Below are positions 13,346 through 22,369 of a stretch of 57,137 nucleotides of DNA, in pieces. The DNA is from CAYOLL01 sp964404765 [NCBI: uncultured Gemmatimonadota bacterium] (GTDB lineage: Bacteria > 4572-55), in NCBI GenBank assembly GCA_964404765.1, contig CAYOLL010000016.1, forward strand, positions 2,147-59,283, given 5' to 3'. The first letter of the stretch is position 1, and every line of letters starts with the position of its first letter. The position numbers and the translations under genes are program-made. The notes below the pieces were generated by a model. The model searched no databases, was not told the origin of the DNA, and worked only from the letters and a program-made list of their open reading frames with translations.

Positions 13346-16126
13346 ATGCGTAAGCTTTTAACTGCAACATTGCTTGCTGTATTGTTCAGCGCAAGCGCTT
13401 ATGCCCAAACGGTTGTTAAGGCTACTATAACTTCGTATGGGCAATCGCCACGTGATGTGGCCAGAAGTACGGCGGATATTTTTGACCGTCCCTACAATGG
13501 ATTGCTGAATGTCGGTATCGGCACCAAAATGTATCTCAAAGCGTCCGCAGTGCGTTATAGAACGACGACGAACACGTCTGGTGTAACAAGTGTCAGCCGT
13601 GCGGATACTTCGCTGGTGAATCCGGTTTGGACGCTTTCAGCCAGACCGACCGGCTCAAGCGCGGTGATGGGCGCAACTAAGGACACCATTGTAAGTAATG
13701 TGACATATCAAGTGATCGCTTTTGTTCCGGATGTCGCCGGTACCTATAAAGTGAAGCTTGAGACATACGGAACATTTGTCGAAATTTCGATTAACTCCGG
13801 CAGCTACGTCGGGATTAATGCCACGTTTAGCGAGGGCGGTTGCGCACTGTGCCATTCCGATAAAAAGGCGGACTGGCTGACGACAGGCCACCACGACGGG
13901 TTGGATGAAGGGCTCAACGGCGAAAAAGGCGCGAACTTTGGCAAAAACTGCGTCAGTTGCCATTCCACCGGTTATGATGCCAATCCGGCCGCTATTAATG
14001 GCGGTTTTGACGATAACGGTTTTCTATTTCCTTCCCATGTCGGCCCTGGCGTTGCCGATAGTATCCGCGCCGCTAATCCGGTGTCCATGAAGCTGGCCAA
14101 TATCCAATGTGAATCTTGCCACGGCCCGGGCAGCGCACACAAGGGCGATATGACCGACAATAAAATGGCAACTTCTTTAAAATCCGATGTATGCTCTTAT
14201 TGTCATGACTCCGGCACACATCATGTGTATCCGGATCAATGGGATAACTCGCGCCACGGCGCGGGCACATCCTGGAACTCCACCAGCGAAGTTCCAAGGT
14301 CTGCCCGCACAGACTGCGCTTATTGTCACGGGACGGCCGGTTTTAAATTAGCTCTCGAAATTGGCTCACCGGTTTATCCGAATAAGTTTACCTCACCCGA
14401 TACGAGTAGTTTTCTGGCCAACGCCGGACCGCTGGGTTGTGTCACCTGTCATAATCCGCACGAAAAGGAAAACGAGCATCAAGTTCGCACCACCGCGGAT
14501 GTGCGTCTGGCCGATGGCTCTATGGTCACCGGGGGCGGCCTGGGCAAACTGTGCATGAATTGCCATCGCTCACGCAATCCCAGAACCATTTACGGTAAAG
14601 CCCCGATCGCCGGATTCGGCGTGCATGACGCCGCGCAAGCCGAAATGTTCTCCACGCTCCATGTGCCGACTTTTGGCAAAACACTGCCCACCTCGCCACA
14701 TTATACGGCCGTGGAAGACCTTTGTATAACGTGCCACATGGCGGAAGGCTATACGGATTCGACCCGCGTTGGCGGCCACAGCTTTGCAATGAATTATACC
14801 AATCCGGTAACCAATAAAACCGTTTATAACGTCAAGGCATGTGAAAAATGTCATGGCTATATCGGCGAAAGCTTTGAGGAGAAGAAATATTACTACATGG
14901 GCAAAGCCGACCATGACGGTAACGGCAAGGCCGAGGGTGTGCAAATTGAGGTTGACAGTCTGAAGGTAAAACTGTTAAGATTGCTGCCCCGCACCAGCGC
15001 TACCGCTACCACGCCGAATATGAATATAGCCGGCAGAACATACAGCCAGGCAGAATCGGATGCCGGTTGGAATTGGTACATTGTTGATCGTGACAACAGC
15101 CGTGGTATTCACAACCCGGCCTTTACCGTGGCTTTGCTTAAGGCGTCTATTGAAGCCGTGCAAACCAGCTCGGCCAAGGGGCAAATCGCTTCGATTGAAG
15201 ACGTGCCGAATGATCAGGGCAAGCAGGCTTTTGTGATTTGGAATCGTTGCCTTGATGATGGCAGCGCCGCTGATCCGGTCGCCAGCTATACCATTAAGCG
15301 TCTGGATAAAGCGCCTTCGGGCGATGTCTGGACCGGTGTTGGCGAGCATACGGCTGACGGCAGTGACCGCTACTCCCTGGTTGTGCCGACACTGTTTGAC
15401 GCGACGCCGAGCCGAAGTGACACGACGTTATTTAAGTTTGTGGCGAAGTTCGCGAGCGGTAAGATTTATGAGTCTAACATCGCCAAAGGCATAACCATTG
15501 ATAATCTGGTCCCGACTGCGCCCGGCGGCCTTATGGTTCAACAGCCGGTGGACAGAGGTATCAAGCTGCTTTGGGATGAGCCCGTGGATAAAGATTTCAG
15601 CTACTTTGCAGTCTATCGCAGTTTAGCGCCCAACTTTGTGCCATCGGCGACTAATCGCATTACAACGCTGGTTGGCGAGGTTGTTGAAGGCAAAGTCAGC
15701 TTTATTGACACCTTCGTGTTTGACGGCAAAACCTATTATTACAAAATTTCCGCCTTTGACTTCTCCGAAAACGAAAGTCCGTTTTCTGACGAGCTAAAGG
15801 TTGAAGCATCCCTGAGTGTGGAAGATCCTGACACGCAAGCCTTACCGAAGGAACTTGTGCTGAGTCAGAATCACCCGAACCCTTTCAATCCAAGCACGAC
15901 CATCTCCTTTGGCCTGCCGCGTGATGAACAAATCACCGTCAACATCTATGATGTGAGTGGCGCATTTGTTCGCTCGCTGGCTAAGGGTCGGTTCAGCGCG
16001 GGCTATCACAGTTTGACTTGGGACGCGCGTAACAATTCCGGTCACACGGTCAGCACCGGCACATATTTCTATCGGCTGGAAACAACTTCCAAGGTTATCA
16101 CCAAGAAAGCCACCTTGCTGAAGTAG
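13346..16126 (+). CDS. exported nonaheme c-type cytochrome with T9SS-like tail
   Basis: A 926-residue secreted multiheme cytochrome. A signal peptide ends in SAYAQ (residue 21). Nine CxxCH motifs lie between about residues 165 and 500: CALCH, CVSCH, CESCH, CSYCH, CAYCH, CVTCH, CMNCH, CITCH and CEKCH. Extra His residues nearby could be distal ligands. A fibronectin-III-like domain (about 720-815) is followed by the FlgD-like sorting tail LSQNHPNPFNPSTTISF, then NIYDVSG and GTYFYRLET. It is probably an outer-surface electron carrier for extracellular or periplasmic redox chemistry; the spacing resembles cytochrome c554/octaheme proteins, but the substrate is unknown. It has a strong Shine-Dalgarno, stands alone, and no heme-lyase genes are nearby. 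Confidence 0.9.
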   Translation: MRKLLTATLLAVLFSASAYAQTVVKATITSYGQSPRDVARSTADIFDRPYNGLLNVGIGTKMYLKASAVRYRTTTNTSGVTSVSRADTSLVNPVWTLSARPTGSSAVMGATKDTIVSNVTYQVIAFVPDVAGTYKVKLETYGTFVEISINSGSYVGINATFSEGGCALCHSDKKADWLTTGHHDGLDEGLNGEKGANFGKNCVSCHSTGYDANPAAINGGFDDNGFLFPSHVGPGVADSIRAANPVSMKLANIQCESCHGPGSAHKGDMTDNKMATSLKSDVCSYCHDSGTHHVYPDQWDNSRHGAGTSWNSTSEVPRSARTDCAYCHGTAGFKLALEIGSPVYPNKFTSPDTSSFLANAGPLGCVTCHNPHEKENEHQVRTTADVRLADGSMVTGGGLGKLCMNCHRSRNPRTIYGKAPIAGFGVHDAAQAEMFSTLHVPTFGKTLPTSPHYTAVEDLCITCHMAEGYTDSTRVGGHSFAMNYTNPVTNKTVYNVKACEKCHGYIGESFEEKKYYYMGKADHDGNGKAEGVQIEVDSLKVKLLRLLPRTSATATTPNMNIAGRTYSQAESDAGWNWYIVDRDNSRGIHNPAFTVALLKASIEAVQTSSAKGQIASIEDVPNDQGKQAFVIWNRCLDDGSAADPVASYTIKRLDKAPSGDVWTGVGEHTADGSDRYSLVVPTLFDATPSRSDTTLFKFVAKFASGKIYESNIAKGITIDNLVPTAPGGLMVQQPVDRGIKLLWDEPVDKDFSYFAVYRSLAPNFVPSATNRITTLVGEVVEGKVSFIDTFVFDGKTYYYKISAFDFSENESPFSDELKVEASLSVEDPDTQALPKELVLSQNHPNPFNPSTTISFGLPRDEQITVNIYDVSGAFVRSLAKGRFSAGYHSLTWDARNNSGHTVSTGTYFYRLETTSKVITKKATLLK

Positions 16127-16151
16127 GCCAATACGGCAACGAATTGATTAA

Positions 16152-16446
16152 AACCTTGCGAAGGTTAAACATGTTGTGGAGCCAATATTTTCAAGGCTGG
16201 CTGAACTCCCCAACGTGAACCTTCGCAAGGCTATTTTGTAAATGGTATGAACATGGATAGACAGGATGAACAGGATGGAAAGGCAATTACAAAAGTATTT
16301 TATCCTGTCCATCCTGTTTATCCATGTCGATAAATACCTGAACAATGTAGGAAACCTTGCGAAGGTTAAACTTGTTGCGGAGTCAATATTTTCAAGGCTC
16401 GCTGAACTCCCCAACGTGAACCTTCGCAAGGTTATTTTGTAAATGG
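16152..16446. repeat. two direct copies of a 95-bp palindromic element
   Basis: Copy 1 (16152-16245) and copy 2 (16353-16446) each start AACCTTGCGAAGGTTAAAC, share an internal ATATTTTCAAGGCT, and end CCTTCGCAAGG-C/T-T followed by ATTTTGTAAATGG. Their arms match the element inside the kinase gene and those at 51884 and 52289. The spacer holds another palindrome (16252-16327). Confidence 0.85.
16252..16327. repeat. long inverted repeat (GACAGGATGAACAGGATG type)
   Basis: ACATGGATAGACAGGATGAA and the next bases face ATCCTGTCCATCCTGTTTAT and CCATGT across a short loop. This is a widespread bacterial palindrome type and sits between the two 95-bp copies. Confidence 0.75.
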
Positions 16447-16479
16447 AAGTGAATAAACTTTTTGCATTTTAAAACGATC

Positions 16480-16519
16480 AGACCCTAAGGGTTTAGTTTT
16501 TTGAAAACCCTTAGGGTCT
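16480..16519. repeat. hairpin of the AGACCCTAAGGGTT family
   Basis: AGACCCTAAGGGTTTAG, six T, GAAAACCCTTAGGGTCT. It has the same layout as the hairpins at 5178-5210 and in the 41457-41534 element, with a different stem sequence but the shared TTTTGAAAAC-like loop. Related stems lie at 32494-32559 and 35253-35289. It could act as a terminator after the cytochrome. Confidence 0.75.
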
Positions 16520-16544
16520 TTTGCTGTGCGGGTTACTCATTTCC

Positions 16545-16673
16545 AAGTGACAAATCCGGCATATTGTCATTCTGTAAATTCTGTAAGAATCTTCTTAAAG
16601 TTTAGCTGTGCGTTATCTTGCGGGAAGACTCCTTCGGAATGACACCGTGCTTAAAAGGCTAAATTTGTCACTT
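16545..16673. repeat. nested palindrome
   Basis: Outer arms AAGTGACAAAT (16545-16555) and ATTTGTCACTT (16663-16673) are perfectly complementary. Inside lies a second palindrome, from TGTCATTCTG at 16565 to CTTCGGAATGACAC at 16645, of the dispersed GTCATTC/GAATGAC type. One hairpin therefore sits in the loop of another. No gene is seen in the 16127-16740 gap. Confidence 0.7.
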
Positions 16674-16740
16674 ATTTGCCCGGCTGTAGGCTGCATGAGA
16701 TTGCGGGGTATAATTGAGAATCCGTTTGGAAGCAATCGGA

Positions 16741-17382
16741 TCAAAACGAGTAACCGAGCATTAAAGTGATGGCTTTATTTTGGCCGTCAAGCGGTGATTT
16801 GAGCACACTTGACAGACCCATTGTATAGCGGAAATCGAAACAGAGCTGGCCTTTGGAGACATCAAAATTAACATCTCCGCCGACAGTCCAGCCGAAATCC
16901 GTGCTTTTGGCTACATCAAATTTTTGTTTCACATCGTCACCAAAATAGAGAAAACTACGCTGGCTGTTTAGCAGAATCGAAAGCGTCGGGCCGAAATAAA
17001 CAGCCGGCCGCGCAATTCCATTGGAGCCAAGCTGGTATTTGACTAAAACCGGCAGCTCTAAATAGTCAAACAACCACTTGGTTGACAATCCGCTGCCATC
17101 CGATGTAGAAATGCCGACAGTGTCCTGCACACTCTGCCCACCTTTGCGCATATACAGCATTTCCGCCTGGGCCGCAAGACGACTACCAAAGTGGGCGGTA
17201 AAAAAAGGACCCACCACAAACCCGGTTTTGGCCCCCAGATTCACGGCATCGGGCGTATCACCTGCTAAATTAGCCTGAATGATCCCAAATTTAAAGCCTT
17301 TATCAAGCCGAGCGGCTTCGATCTGACTTGAGATGAATAAAACAAGTCCGAGGACGGTCACAATTTTTTTAATGATCTGCAA
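16741..17382 (-). CDS. PorT-like outer-membrane beta-barrel protein
   Basis: A 213-residue protein. An N-terminal hydrophobic signal (VTVLGLVLFISSQIEAA) is followed by alternating beta-strands: KFGIIQANLAG, TGFVVGPFFTAHFGSRLAAQ, AEMLYMRKGGQ and LPVLVKYQLG. The end is DFRYTMGLSSV and ALTLMLGYSF-like, with a terminal Phe as expected for barrel assembly. This is the outer membrane beta-barrel/PorT type of unknown function. AAGGAGA lies five bases before a TTG at 17380-17382, which would give a normal signal peptide. Upstream in-frame ATG codons lie before that ribosome site and would add an odd N-terminus, so the TTG start is preferred. Confidence 0.75.
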   Translation of the reverse strand: MQIIKKIVTVLGLVLFISSQIEAARLDKGFKFGIIQANLAGDTPDAVNLGAKTGFVVGPFFTAHFGSRLAAQAEMLYMRKGGQSVQDTVGISTSDGSGLSTKWLFDYLELPVLVKYQLGSNGIARPAVYFGPTLSILLNSQRSFLYFGDDVKQKFDVAKSTDFGWTVGGDVNFDVSKGQLCFDFRYTMGLSSVLKSPLDGQNKAITLMLGYSF

Positions 17383-17522
17383 AAGCGTCTCCTTAAACAA
17401 GCTTGCAATCAAAAAGAAGGTCATGCTGCACAGAGTCGGAGCATTTTTCGGCTCCATTTAAGATGACGGGAGTTTGATTGCAAGTTAGCATTCGCTCGAA
17501 ATCGGTAATGAGAATTCAGTTT

Positions 17523-18704
17523 TCAGTAAATTAAGCCGGTGAATGTGACTGTAAAGTTTGGATTAAAAGCCTGATTATAATGAACAAGCTTGCCGGGCGT
17601 CCCTTCCAGAATTTTGAGAAAAACATAGCCGGCCCCAAGCGCATCAATATTGCGGGCATTGCGGTCGGCCATGATGTCATCATAAAAGCCGTCGGCATCG
17701 CTGCGCTCCAACAGGCGGATGGTGTATAAGTCTTGGCGTTCTGTGCGCTGGGCGTCTTCAACAGTGACGAGTCGGTCCCAGCCGAATTGTGGCCCGATAT
17801 GAGAGAAATCGACGCTGGCGATCACCACCACGCGTTGATCCGTTGCCGAGATAGCATTTTTGACTGCCGAGACAAACTGCTCAATACGGGCATCTCTTTT
17901 ATCACTAAAGTTCGCCAGAATAGGCACAATACGCGGCTTGGCCAGCGGATATATGTAGCTCAGAAACAGCGCCGGAAATTCTACCGAGTGCTCATTTATA
18001 TGCGCCATCTCGCCTTCCAGCAAGTCCCAATCTAATTCGGATGAAATTGCGCTCAATAACGCGTAATCGACCTCCAACCGGCCTAATGGCGTTACGTAAT
18101 TGCGATCCGTAGCAATAAACGGATTCCCGGTCGAAAAACGATGGTTAACGCCCAAAACAAGGTAGGTATCAGCCGGCGGGTAGTTCCGTAGCGCCGTAAA
18201 GATGCGGGCGTATGTTTCCTGGCCGCGTTCAATGTCTATATGGGGCGCAATGATGCCCCGGGTCTGGGCCGGCAGATCAGGTGTTTCTCGTGGCTGGTAG
18301 CGCTTGAAAATATCATCCAAATAGGCGTTTAGCTCTACCGGGTCAGCCGAAAAAGAGGTTCCGGCCATTAGCGAGGCGCGATCCGGCTGCGCTTTGTAGA
18401 TGGTAAAAAGATCATGAAGATGATTATGATAGTTTTGATTATCCAGAAAATAGGTTTCATCAAGCATTCGGACTAATTTCTCGATCTCCGCAGCATAGAT
18501 AAGCCGACCGGTTTGTCGCGAAACTTCCGCCTGAATCTCCTGAAGCGTATGTTGTCCGTTAAACAAGGCCAGGACGACAACATCTTCCGCGCCAATGAAC
18601 AGACCGCGCGTAGCTATTAAGCTGTCCTGCAAAACCAGGCCGCGCTGATTCGCTTCCATAATTGGAATAACCTGCAAATCTTGCCGTAGCAATGGTTTAT
18701 CCAT
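17523..18704 (-). CDS. amrB: Memo-family protein (AmmeMemoRadiSam system protein B)
   Basis: About 393 residues. An N-terminal region of about 110 residues (LRQDLQVIPIMEANQRGLVL, then GQHTLQEIQAEVSRQTG) looks like a PqqD-type winged fold, and the rest is the Memo domain. Memo motifs visible are GIIAPHIDIERG, LGVNHRFS, NEHSVEFPALFLSYIYP and ASVDFSHIG, matching the conserved His/Asp/Glu pocket related to extradiol dioxygenases. The family co-occurs with AMMECR1 and a radical SAM enzyme; the latter is in this window at 36536, 18 kb away, and no AMMECR1 gene is visible. The ATG at 18702-18704 best fits family starts, but no ribosome site is evident there and upstream starts at 18764 or 18809 remain possible. 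Confidence 0.82.
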   Translation of the reverse strand: MDKPLLRQDLQVIPIMEANQRGLVLQDSLIATRGLFIGAEDVVVLALFNGQHTLQEIQAEVSRQTGRLIYAAEIEKLVRMLDETYFLDNQNYHNHLHDLFTIYKAQPDRASLMAGTSFSADPVELNAYLDDIFKRYQPRETPDLPAQTRGIIAPHIDIERGQETYARIFTALRNYPPADTYLVLGVNHRFSTGNPFIATDRNYVTPLGRLEVDYALLSAISSELDWDLLEGEMAHINEHSVEFPALFLSYIYPLAKPRIVPILANFSDKRDARIEQFVSAVKNAISATDQRVVVIASVDFSHIGPQFGWDRLVTVEDAQRTERQDLYTIRLLERSDADGFYDDIMADRNARNIDALGAGYVFLKILEGTPGKLVHYNQAFNPNFTVTFTGLIY

Positions 18705-19325
18705 AAAATTTTCGAAATTTTTTTCGGATAAAAATGATGGTTGACAATAGGGTTGCATGTTCATAATCGCTAAGTTCGGATAATCTAATTGAAAAGTGCA
18801 AAAATGCAACTTGTTTTTGTGTTACAAATTTTCAGATTAACTATTATCTGGTCAACTCATTTTATCAGAACCGTCGCTTTTCCTCAGCTTTACAACTTTA
18901 AGATTATTCGTAATTTAGCGAGTTTTTATATTCAAGAAAGTTCGCGCTTCCATAAAATGTTTCCGGTTTCTGGATATTATGGGAAATATGCCTTGCTTTT
19001 TGGCAAATTTTTCAAAAATAGAAAATTTCTATCTACTTTTAAAATAACAAGTTGTAGTCTATTTATGACAAGTAGCTTAAACTGGCATTTAACGTGCATT
19101 TTAAAAAACACCGTGATTTGATGATAAATTAGGTTGAGTCGGTTGAAAGCCGAATTTAAAAAGATATTGCCGCTTATTGGAAGCCGGGAAGTTTTGACTG
19201 AGAAGGTTATTATTCTTACAATGCCGGCTCGCGGCGTCCTGTTTTTGGCGATGGCTTGAGCTTTAACGGTCGGGCAACATATCTCGGTTTATAAGCACGC
19301 TGGTTTTTAATCACGGAAGTTAATT
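18705..19325. other. AT-rich gap with no intact gene
   Basis: Very AT-rich DNA upstream of the Memo gene. A 110-codon plus-strand frame at 18789-19121 has no family features, no ribosome site and a strongly hydrophobic, irregular composition, so it is not called. A possible gene remnant at 19178-19294 is listed separately. No RNA gene or hairpin stood out. Confidence 0.6.
19178..19294 (+). pseudogene. possible remnant of a protein C-terminus
   Basis: One frame reads WKPGSFD, a TGA stop, then EGYYSYNAGSRRPVFGDG and LSFNGRATYLGL followed by TAA. The Tyr/Gly/Asn-rich, strand-like pattern looks like the end of an exported or barrel protein, but nothing upstream continues it and an internal stop breaks it. 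The call is weak. Confidence 0.25.
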
Positions 19326-19793
19326 ATGCAAAATGTGTTGACCTGGTATAAAAAAGCGAATGATAAGACTTCGTCGGCAATGGTTCAAGCAAATGGACCC
19401 AAAAAGTCTTTTAGTCTTAATCCGGAAGAACAGCTTAAGATTTTTTTGTATGAATTAGAGAAAAAGTTGATTCGGTTGGAAGTTTCTCTGCGGCGATTGC
19501 GGCATGATCCGTCTGGGGTGGAGCAGTTTATTAATTTGCTGCGGCAGGTTATTTTGGAGATGGATGGCACTTTTACGCCGGAAATCAGAGATTCCTGGCA
19601 GAGTTGTAGCCGAGCCCCTATTAAGGCCGATGATTTCCAACAAATTATGGCCGATTTAAAACAATTACTTAATCATTTGCAAACTCAGTTACAGGAACAG
19701 CGATCATCGCATCAGATTATGCACAAAGTTCAGGATGATATCAAATCCCTGTTGGACCGTCAGATTTCACGCGCTGTTGTCTCGATGCGCTAA
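19326..19793 (+). CDS. small coiled-coil protein, unknown
   Basis: A 155-residue soluble protein that I do not recognise. After a polar N-terminus, residues about 38-70 (EEQLKIFLYELEKKLIRLEV, then LRRLRHDPSGVEQ) and 105-150 (FQQIMADLKQLLNHLQTQLQ, then DDIKSLLDRQISRAV) are amphipathic helices likely to form a helical bundle. There are no signal peptide, Cys pair or enzyme motifs beyond one Cys. It is a single gene between the Memo gene and a double-hairpin repeat. Codon use looks ordinary, which supports a real gene, but no ribosome site is obvious. Confidence 0.6.
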   Translation: MQNVLTWYKKANDKTSSAMVQANGPKKSFSLNPEEQLKIFLYELEKKLIRLEVSLRRLRHDPSGVEQFINLLRQVILEMDGTFTPEIRDSWQSCSRAPIKADDFQQIMADLKQLLNHLQTQLQEQRSSHQIMHKVQDDIKSLLDRQISRAVVSMR

Positions 19794-19833
19794 ACTGCTA
19801 TAAAATTACTCCCAAACATTGCAGTTGAAGAAA

Positions 19834-19886
19834 TGTAGTGCGATTTGCCTAAATCGCACCCCGCGAATAAGACGATTCGCGCTACA
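19834..19886. repeat. double-hairpin element (GTAGCGCGA family)
   Basis: TGTAGTGCGATTTGCCTAAA and TCGCAC form hairpin one, and GCGAATAAGACGATTCGC forms hairpin two, closing with GCTACA. The element at 52411-52459 is the same pair of hairpins in the opposite orientation. Confidence 0.8.
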
Positions 19887-19906
19887 AGTTCATCACTCCC
19901 CACGCT

Positions 19907-21988
19907 TTATTTTCCCGCCGTTTGATCGCCGCCGGCCTTGACATAAAAATAGCTGAAAACCACTAAAAGAGACAGAATGATGACCGCATAGCCGGTCGCC
20001 AGACCAAAATTCCAATTCTCAAAGGCTTGGATATAGGCAAATGTCGCTAAAATATCGGTGCGATGATACGGGCCGCCCTGCGTGATCAAATAGATGATGT
20101 TAAACATGTTGAAAGTCCAGATAGCGCCCAGTAAAGTCGCCGTCAGTGCCACCGGTTTGAGCATCGGCAGGGTGATATAGCGGAACGACTGCAATTTGCC
20201 GCCGCCGTCCATTTGCAGCGCCTCGTACAGCTCGTTGGGAATATTTTGCAGTCCACCCAAAAAGACCACCATCATAAAGGGAAAGCCTAACCAGATATTG
20301 GTGATAATCACCGCCAGCATGGCCCAGAACGGATCGGATAGCCAGGGAATCGGCTCGGCATGGAAAAACCGCAGCAATTGGTTAAAAAAACCATAATCCT
20401 GATTGAACAACCAGCGCCAGGAAAAGGCCGAAATGTAGGTCGGCACTGCCCATGGCAGCAACAAAATGATGCGATAAATCGACCGGCCTTTGATGTTGGC
20501 ATTAATCAGCAACGCCAGACCCAGGCCGATCCCAAAATGAAAAACGACATTGCTGAAAGTCCAGATCACCGTCTGCCAAAAGATGCGCCAAAACTCCTTG
20601 CCCCGCAAAATCTTCGCAAAATTTTCCAATCCGACAAAAGCCGCCTGCGGCCCCAAATAACCCAAAAGCTCCTGCCATTTTTCGGCCACCTGCTCAAAAA
20701 CTTGCGTCGGCGTCAGCTTGCCGGTCAGGCCGGCTTGAAAGGCCGGTGTCAAATCTGTAAAAATCAAGCCGCCTTCGGGGATAACCGGCCGATTGCTGGC
20801 TACTTCCAATTGCGATTTAAAGCCTTGCAGGATTGGATTGCCGGCCACGCGCGAATCGCTGTACGCTGACAACCGCGTCGGCAGTAGATTGTTGGTAATA
20901 GCCAGCTTGACCTGATTTTCGGTGCGGCTCAAAAACCGGATCAGTTGATAAGCGGCTTGCGTATGCGGGCTATTGGCGGCGATTACGTAGTTGTGACCGC
21001 CGACCGGCGAACCGTAATGCCCGTGCGGCCCCATCGGAATGCGCGTTACGCCCAGGTTGCCCGGATCGGCAAATTCCGCACCGGCTAAAATATCCGCCGT
21101 CGCCCAGGGGCCGTTCAAAATCATGGCGTATTTGCCGGTTTTAAAGCCGATCATCATGTTGTCATAATCATTGGCAAAGTCAATGATTTTGGGCGTGACA
21201 TTGTGCTTATCCCGCAAATCCAGCAGGAATTGGAGCGCCTCTGCCGCCGCCGGCTGATTGATCTTGACCGTCCGGGTCGGGCCGTCAATTAAATCGCCGC
21301 CAAATACCCAGATAAACGGCAGAAAAAAATAGGCGTCGCCGCGAAAAAAGAAGCCGTAGCGGTCTGTGACCGGATCGCGCAGTTGCCGGCCAACTTGAAT
21401 AAACTCCGCCAATGTTGCCGGCGGATTCAAACCCTTTTCAGCCAACAGGCGTTTGTTGTACAGCAAGGCGAGGCAGTCGGTGACTTGCGGAAGGCCCCAC
21501 AGCTTGTCTTTGTACTGACAATAGGCCAGCGGCGCGCGCAAAAAGTCGCTTTCATCCTCCGGCGCAACCAAATCATCCAATGGATATAAGAAGCCGAGTT
21601 CAGCAAATTCCGGCGTCCAGGCTATTTCGGCCCGAAACACGTCCGGGGCGTCGCCGGCCTGAGCTACCGTTTTATACTTGTTTTGGGCGTCGGAAAAAGG
21701 AATGCGCTGGGTAATGACATGGATACCGGGATTTTCGGTCTCGAAAGCGGCGACCAATTCGTCGATTGTGCCGCTTTCTTCCACGTTATGGGTGTGCCAA
21801 AAGGTCAGCGTCAACGGCTGGGCGGTGGATTGGGCCACCCGGCGATCCGGGCGCTCCATGTTGTACTGGTTGATGTTGGTAAAGCTGTAATAAATCCCGC
21901 GCAACAGCGGGTAAAAGACCAACGTCGCCATGACCGCCAGGGCCGGGAGCAGGAATAAAATGGGCAGCCATTTAAAGTGTGATTTCAT
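19907..21988 (-). CDS. sugar ABC transporter: solute-binding protein inserted in MalF-type permease
   Basis: A 693-residue fusion. Residues 1-45 are the first membrane helix of a MalF-type permease (LPALAVMATLVFYPLLRGIY, SFTNINQYN). Residues about 58-445 are a complete extracellular solute-binding protein of the MalE/UgpB type (LTFWHTHNVEES, YALLYNK-like, FKTGKYAMILNGPWA). From about 448 the permease resumes (FVGLENFAKILRGKEF) with five more helices and the ATPase-docking loop EALQMDGGGKLQSFRYITLP. The binding protein is nested in the first periplasmic loop rather than attached at an end. MalE-MalF fusions are known, for example from Bdellovibrio. MalG and MalK partners are not adjacent. The substrate is probably an oligosaccharide (inference). 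Confidence 0.9.
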   Translation of the reverse strand: MKSHFKWLPILFLLPALAVMATLVFYPLLRGIYYSFTNINQYNMERPDRRVAQSTAQPLTLTFWHTHNVEESGTIDELVAAFETENPGIHVITQRIPFSDAQNKYKTVAQAGDAPDVFRAEIAWTPEFAELGFLYPLDDLVAPEDESDFLRAPLAYCQYKDKLWGLPQVTDCLALLYNKRLLAEKGLNPPATLAEFIQVGRQLRDPVTDRYGFFFRGDAYFFLPFIWVFGGDLIDGPTRTVKINQPAAAEALQFLLDLRDKHNVTPKIIDFANDYDNMMIGFKTGKYAMILNGPWATADILAGAEFADPGNLGVTRIPMGPHGHYGSPVGGHNYVIAANSPHTQAAYQLIRFLSRTENQVKLAITNNLLPTRLSAYSDSRVAGNPILQGFKSQLEVASNRPVIPEGGLIFTDLTPAFQAGLTGKLTPTQVFEQVAEKWQELLGYLGPQAAFVGLENFAKILRGKEFWRIFWQTVIWTFSNVVFHFGIGLGLALLINANIKGRSIYRIILLLPWAVPTYISAFSWRWLFNQDYGFFNQLLRFFHAEPIPWLSDPFWAMLAVIITNIWLGFPFMMVVFLGGLQNIPNELYEALQMDGGGKLQSFRYITLPMLKPVALTATLLGAIWTFNMFNIIYLITQGGPYHRTDILATFAYIQAFENWNFGLATGYAVIILSLLVVFSYFYVKAGGDQTAGK

Positions 21989-22107
21989 ATCGGCTCCGTT
22001 AAAATGATGAGCCTGTAACTTACGCGATTTTGAGCGAGGCGTCAGTCTTTCATTTTAATGTCCACAAATACGACATTGCAGACGTTAAAACTTGATTAAC
22101 TCGGGTC

Positions 22108-22287
22108 TCATTTTCCGGCGCGAATAAGCTTGAGCTTCTTTTCTTCCACCAACTGCATGGCCTTTTCGCTTTTGAGTATCTCATCTTCTTCGACAACCGC
22201 GACTTCGTCCGGTTGCAGTTCCATTGCATGGCCGCTCGTTAAGCGGACCACCAGAATTCCCGGATGCAGATTTTTAATTTTAACCAT
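22108..22287 (-). CDS. 59-residue charged small protein
   Basis: A short gene starting MVKIKNLHPGILVVRLTSGH, continuing AMELQPDEVAVVEEDEILKS and ending EKAMQLVEEKKLKLIRAGK. GGAGAG lies six bases before the ATG. The N-terminal half looks beta-rich and the C-terminal half a charged helix. I do not recognise the family; it resembles small beta-barrel-like structural/phage-tail-type proteins only in general pattern. It stands alone, between the transporter fusion and the Feo cluster. Confidence 0.55.
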   Translation of the reverse strand: MVKIKNLHPGILVVRLTSGHAMELQPDEVAVVEEDEILKSEKAMQLVEEKKLKLIRAGK

Positions 22288-22369
22288 ATAAGCTCTCCAT
22301 TTATAATGCAGGCGTGCGTGTCAAAACAGTCAATAAGCCCACGCATTTTACAAGAGTTCGCCGTGCTTG

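Noticed and set aside
13089-13361. 90-codon plus-strand frame before the cytochrome
   Set aside because: It spans the 13127-13198 inverted repeat and overlaps the cytochrome ribosome site; it has no recognisable features.
18789-19121. 110-codon frame in the AT-rich gap
   Set aside because: Composition fits random AT-rich DNA, with no ribosome site or motif.
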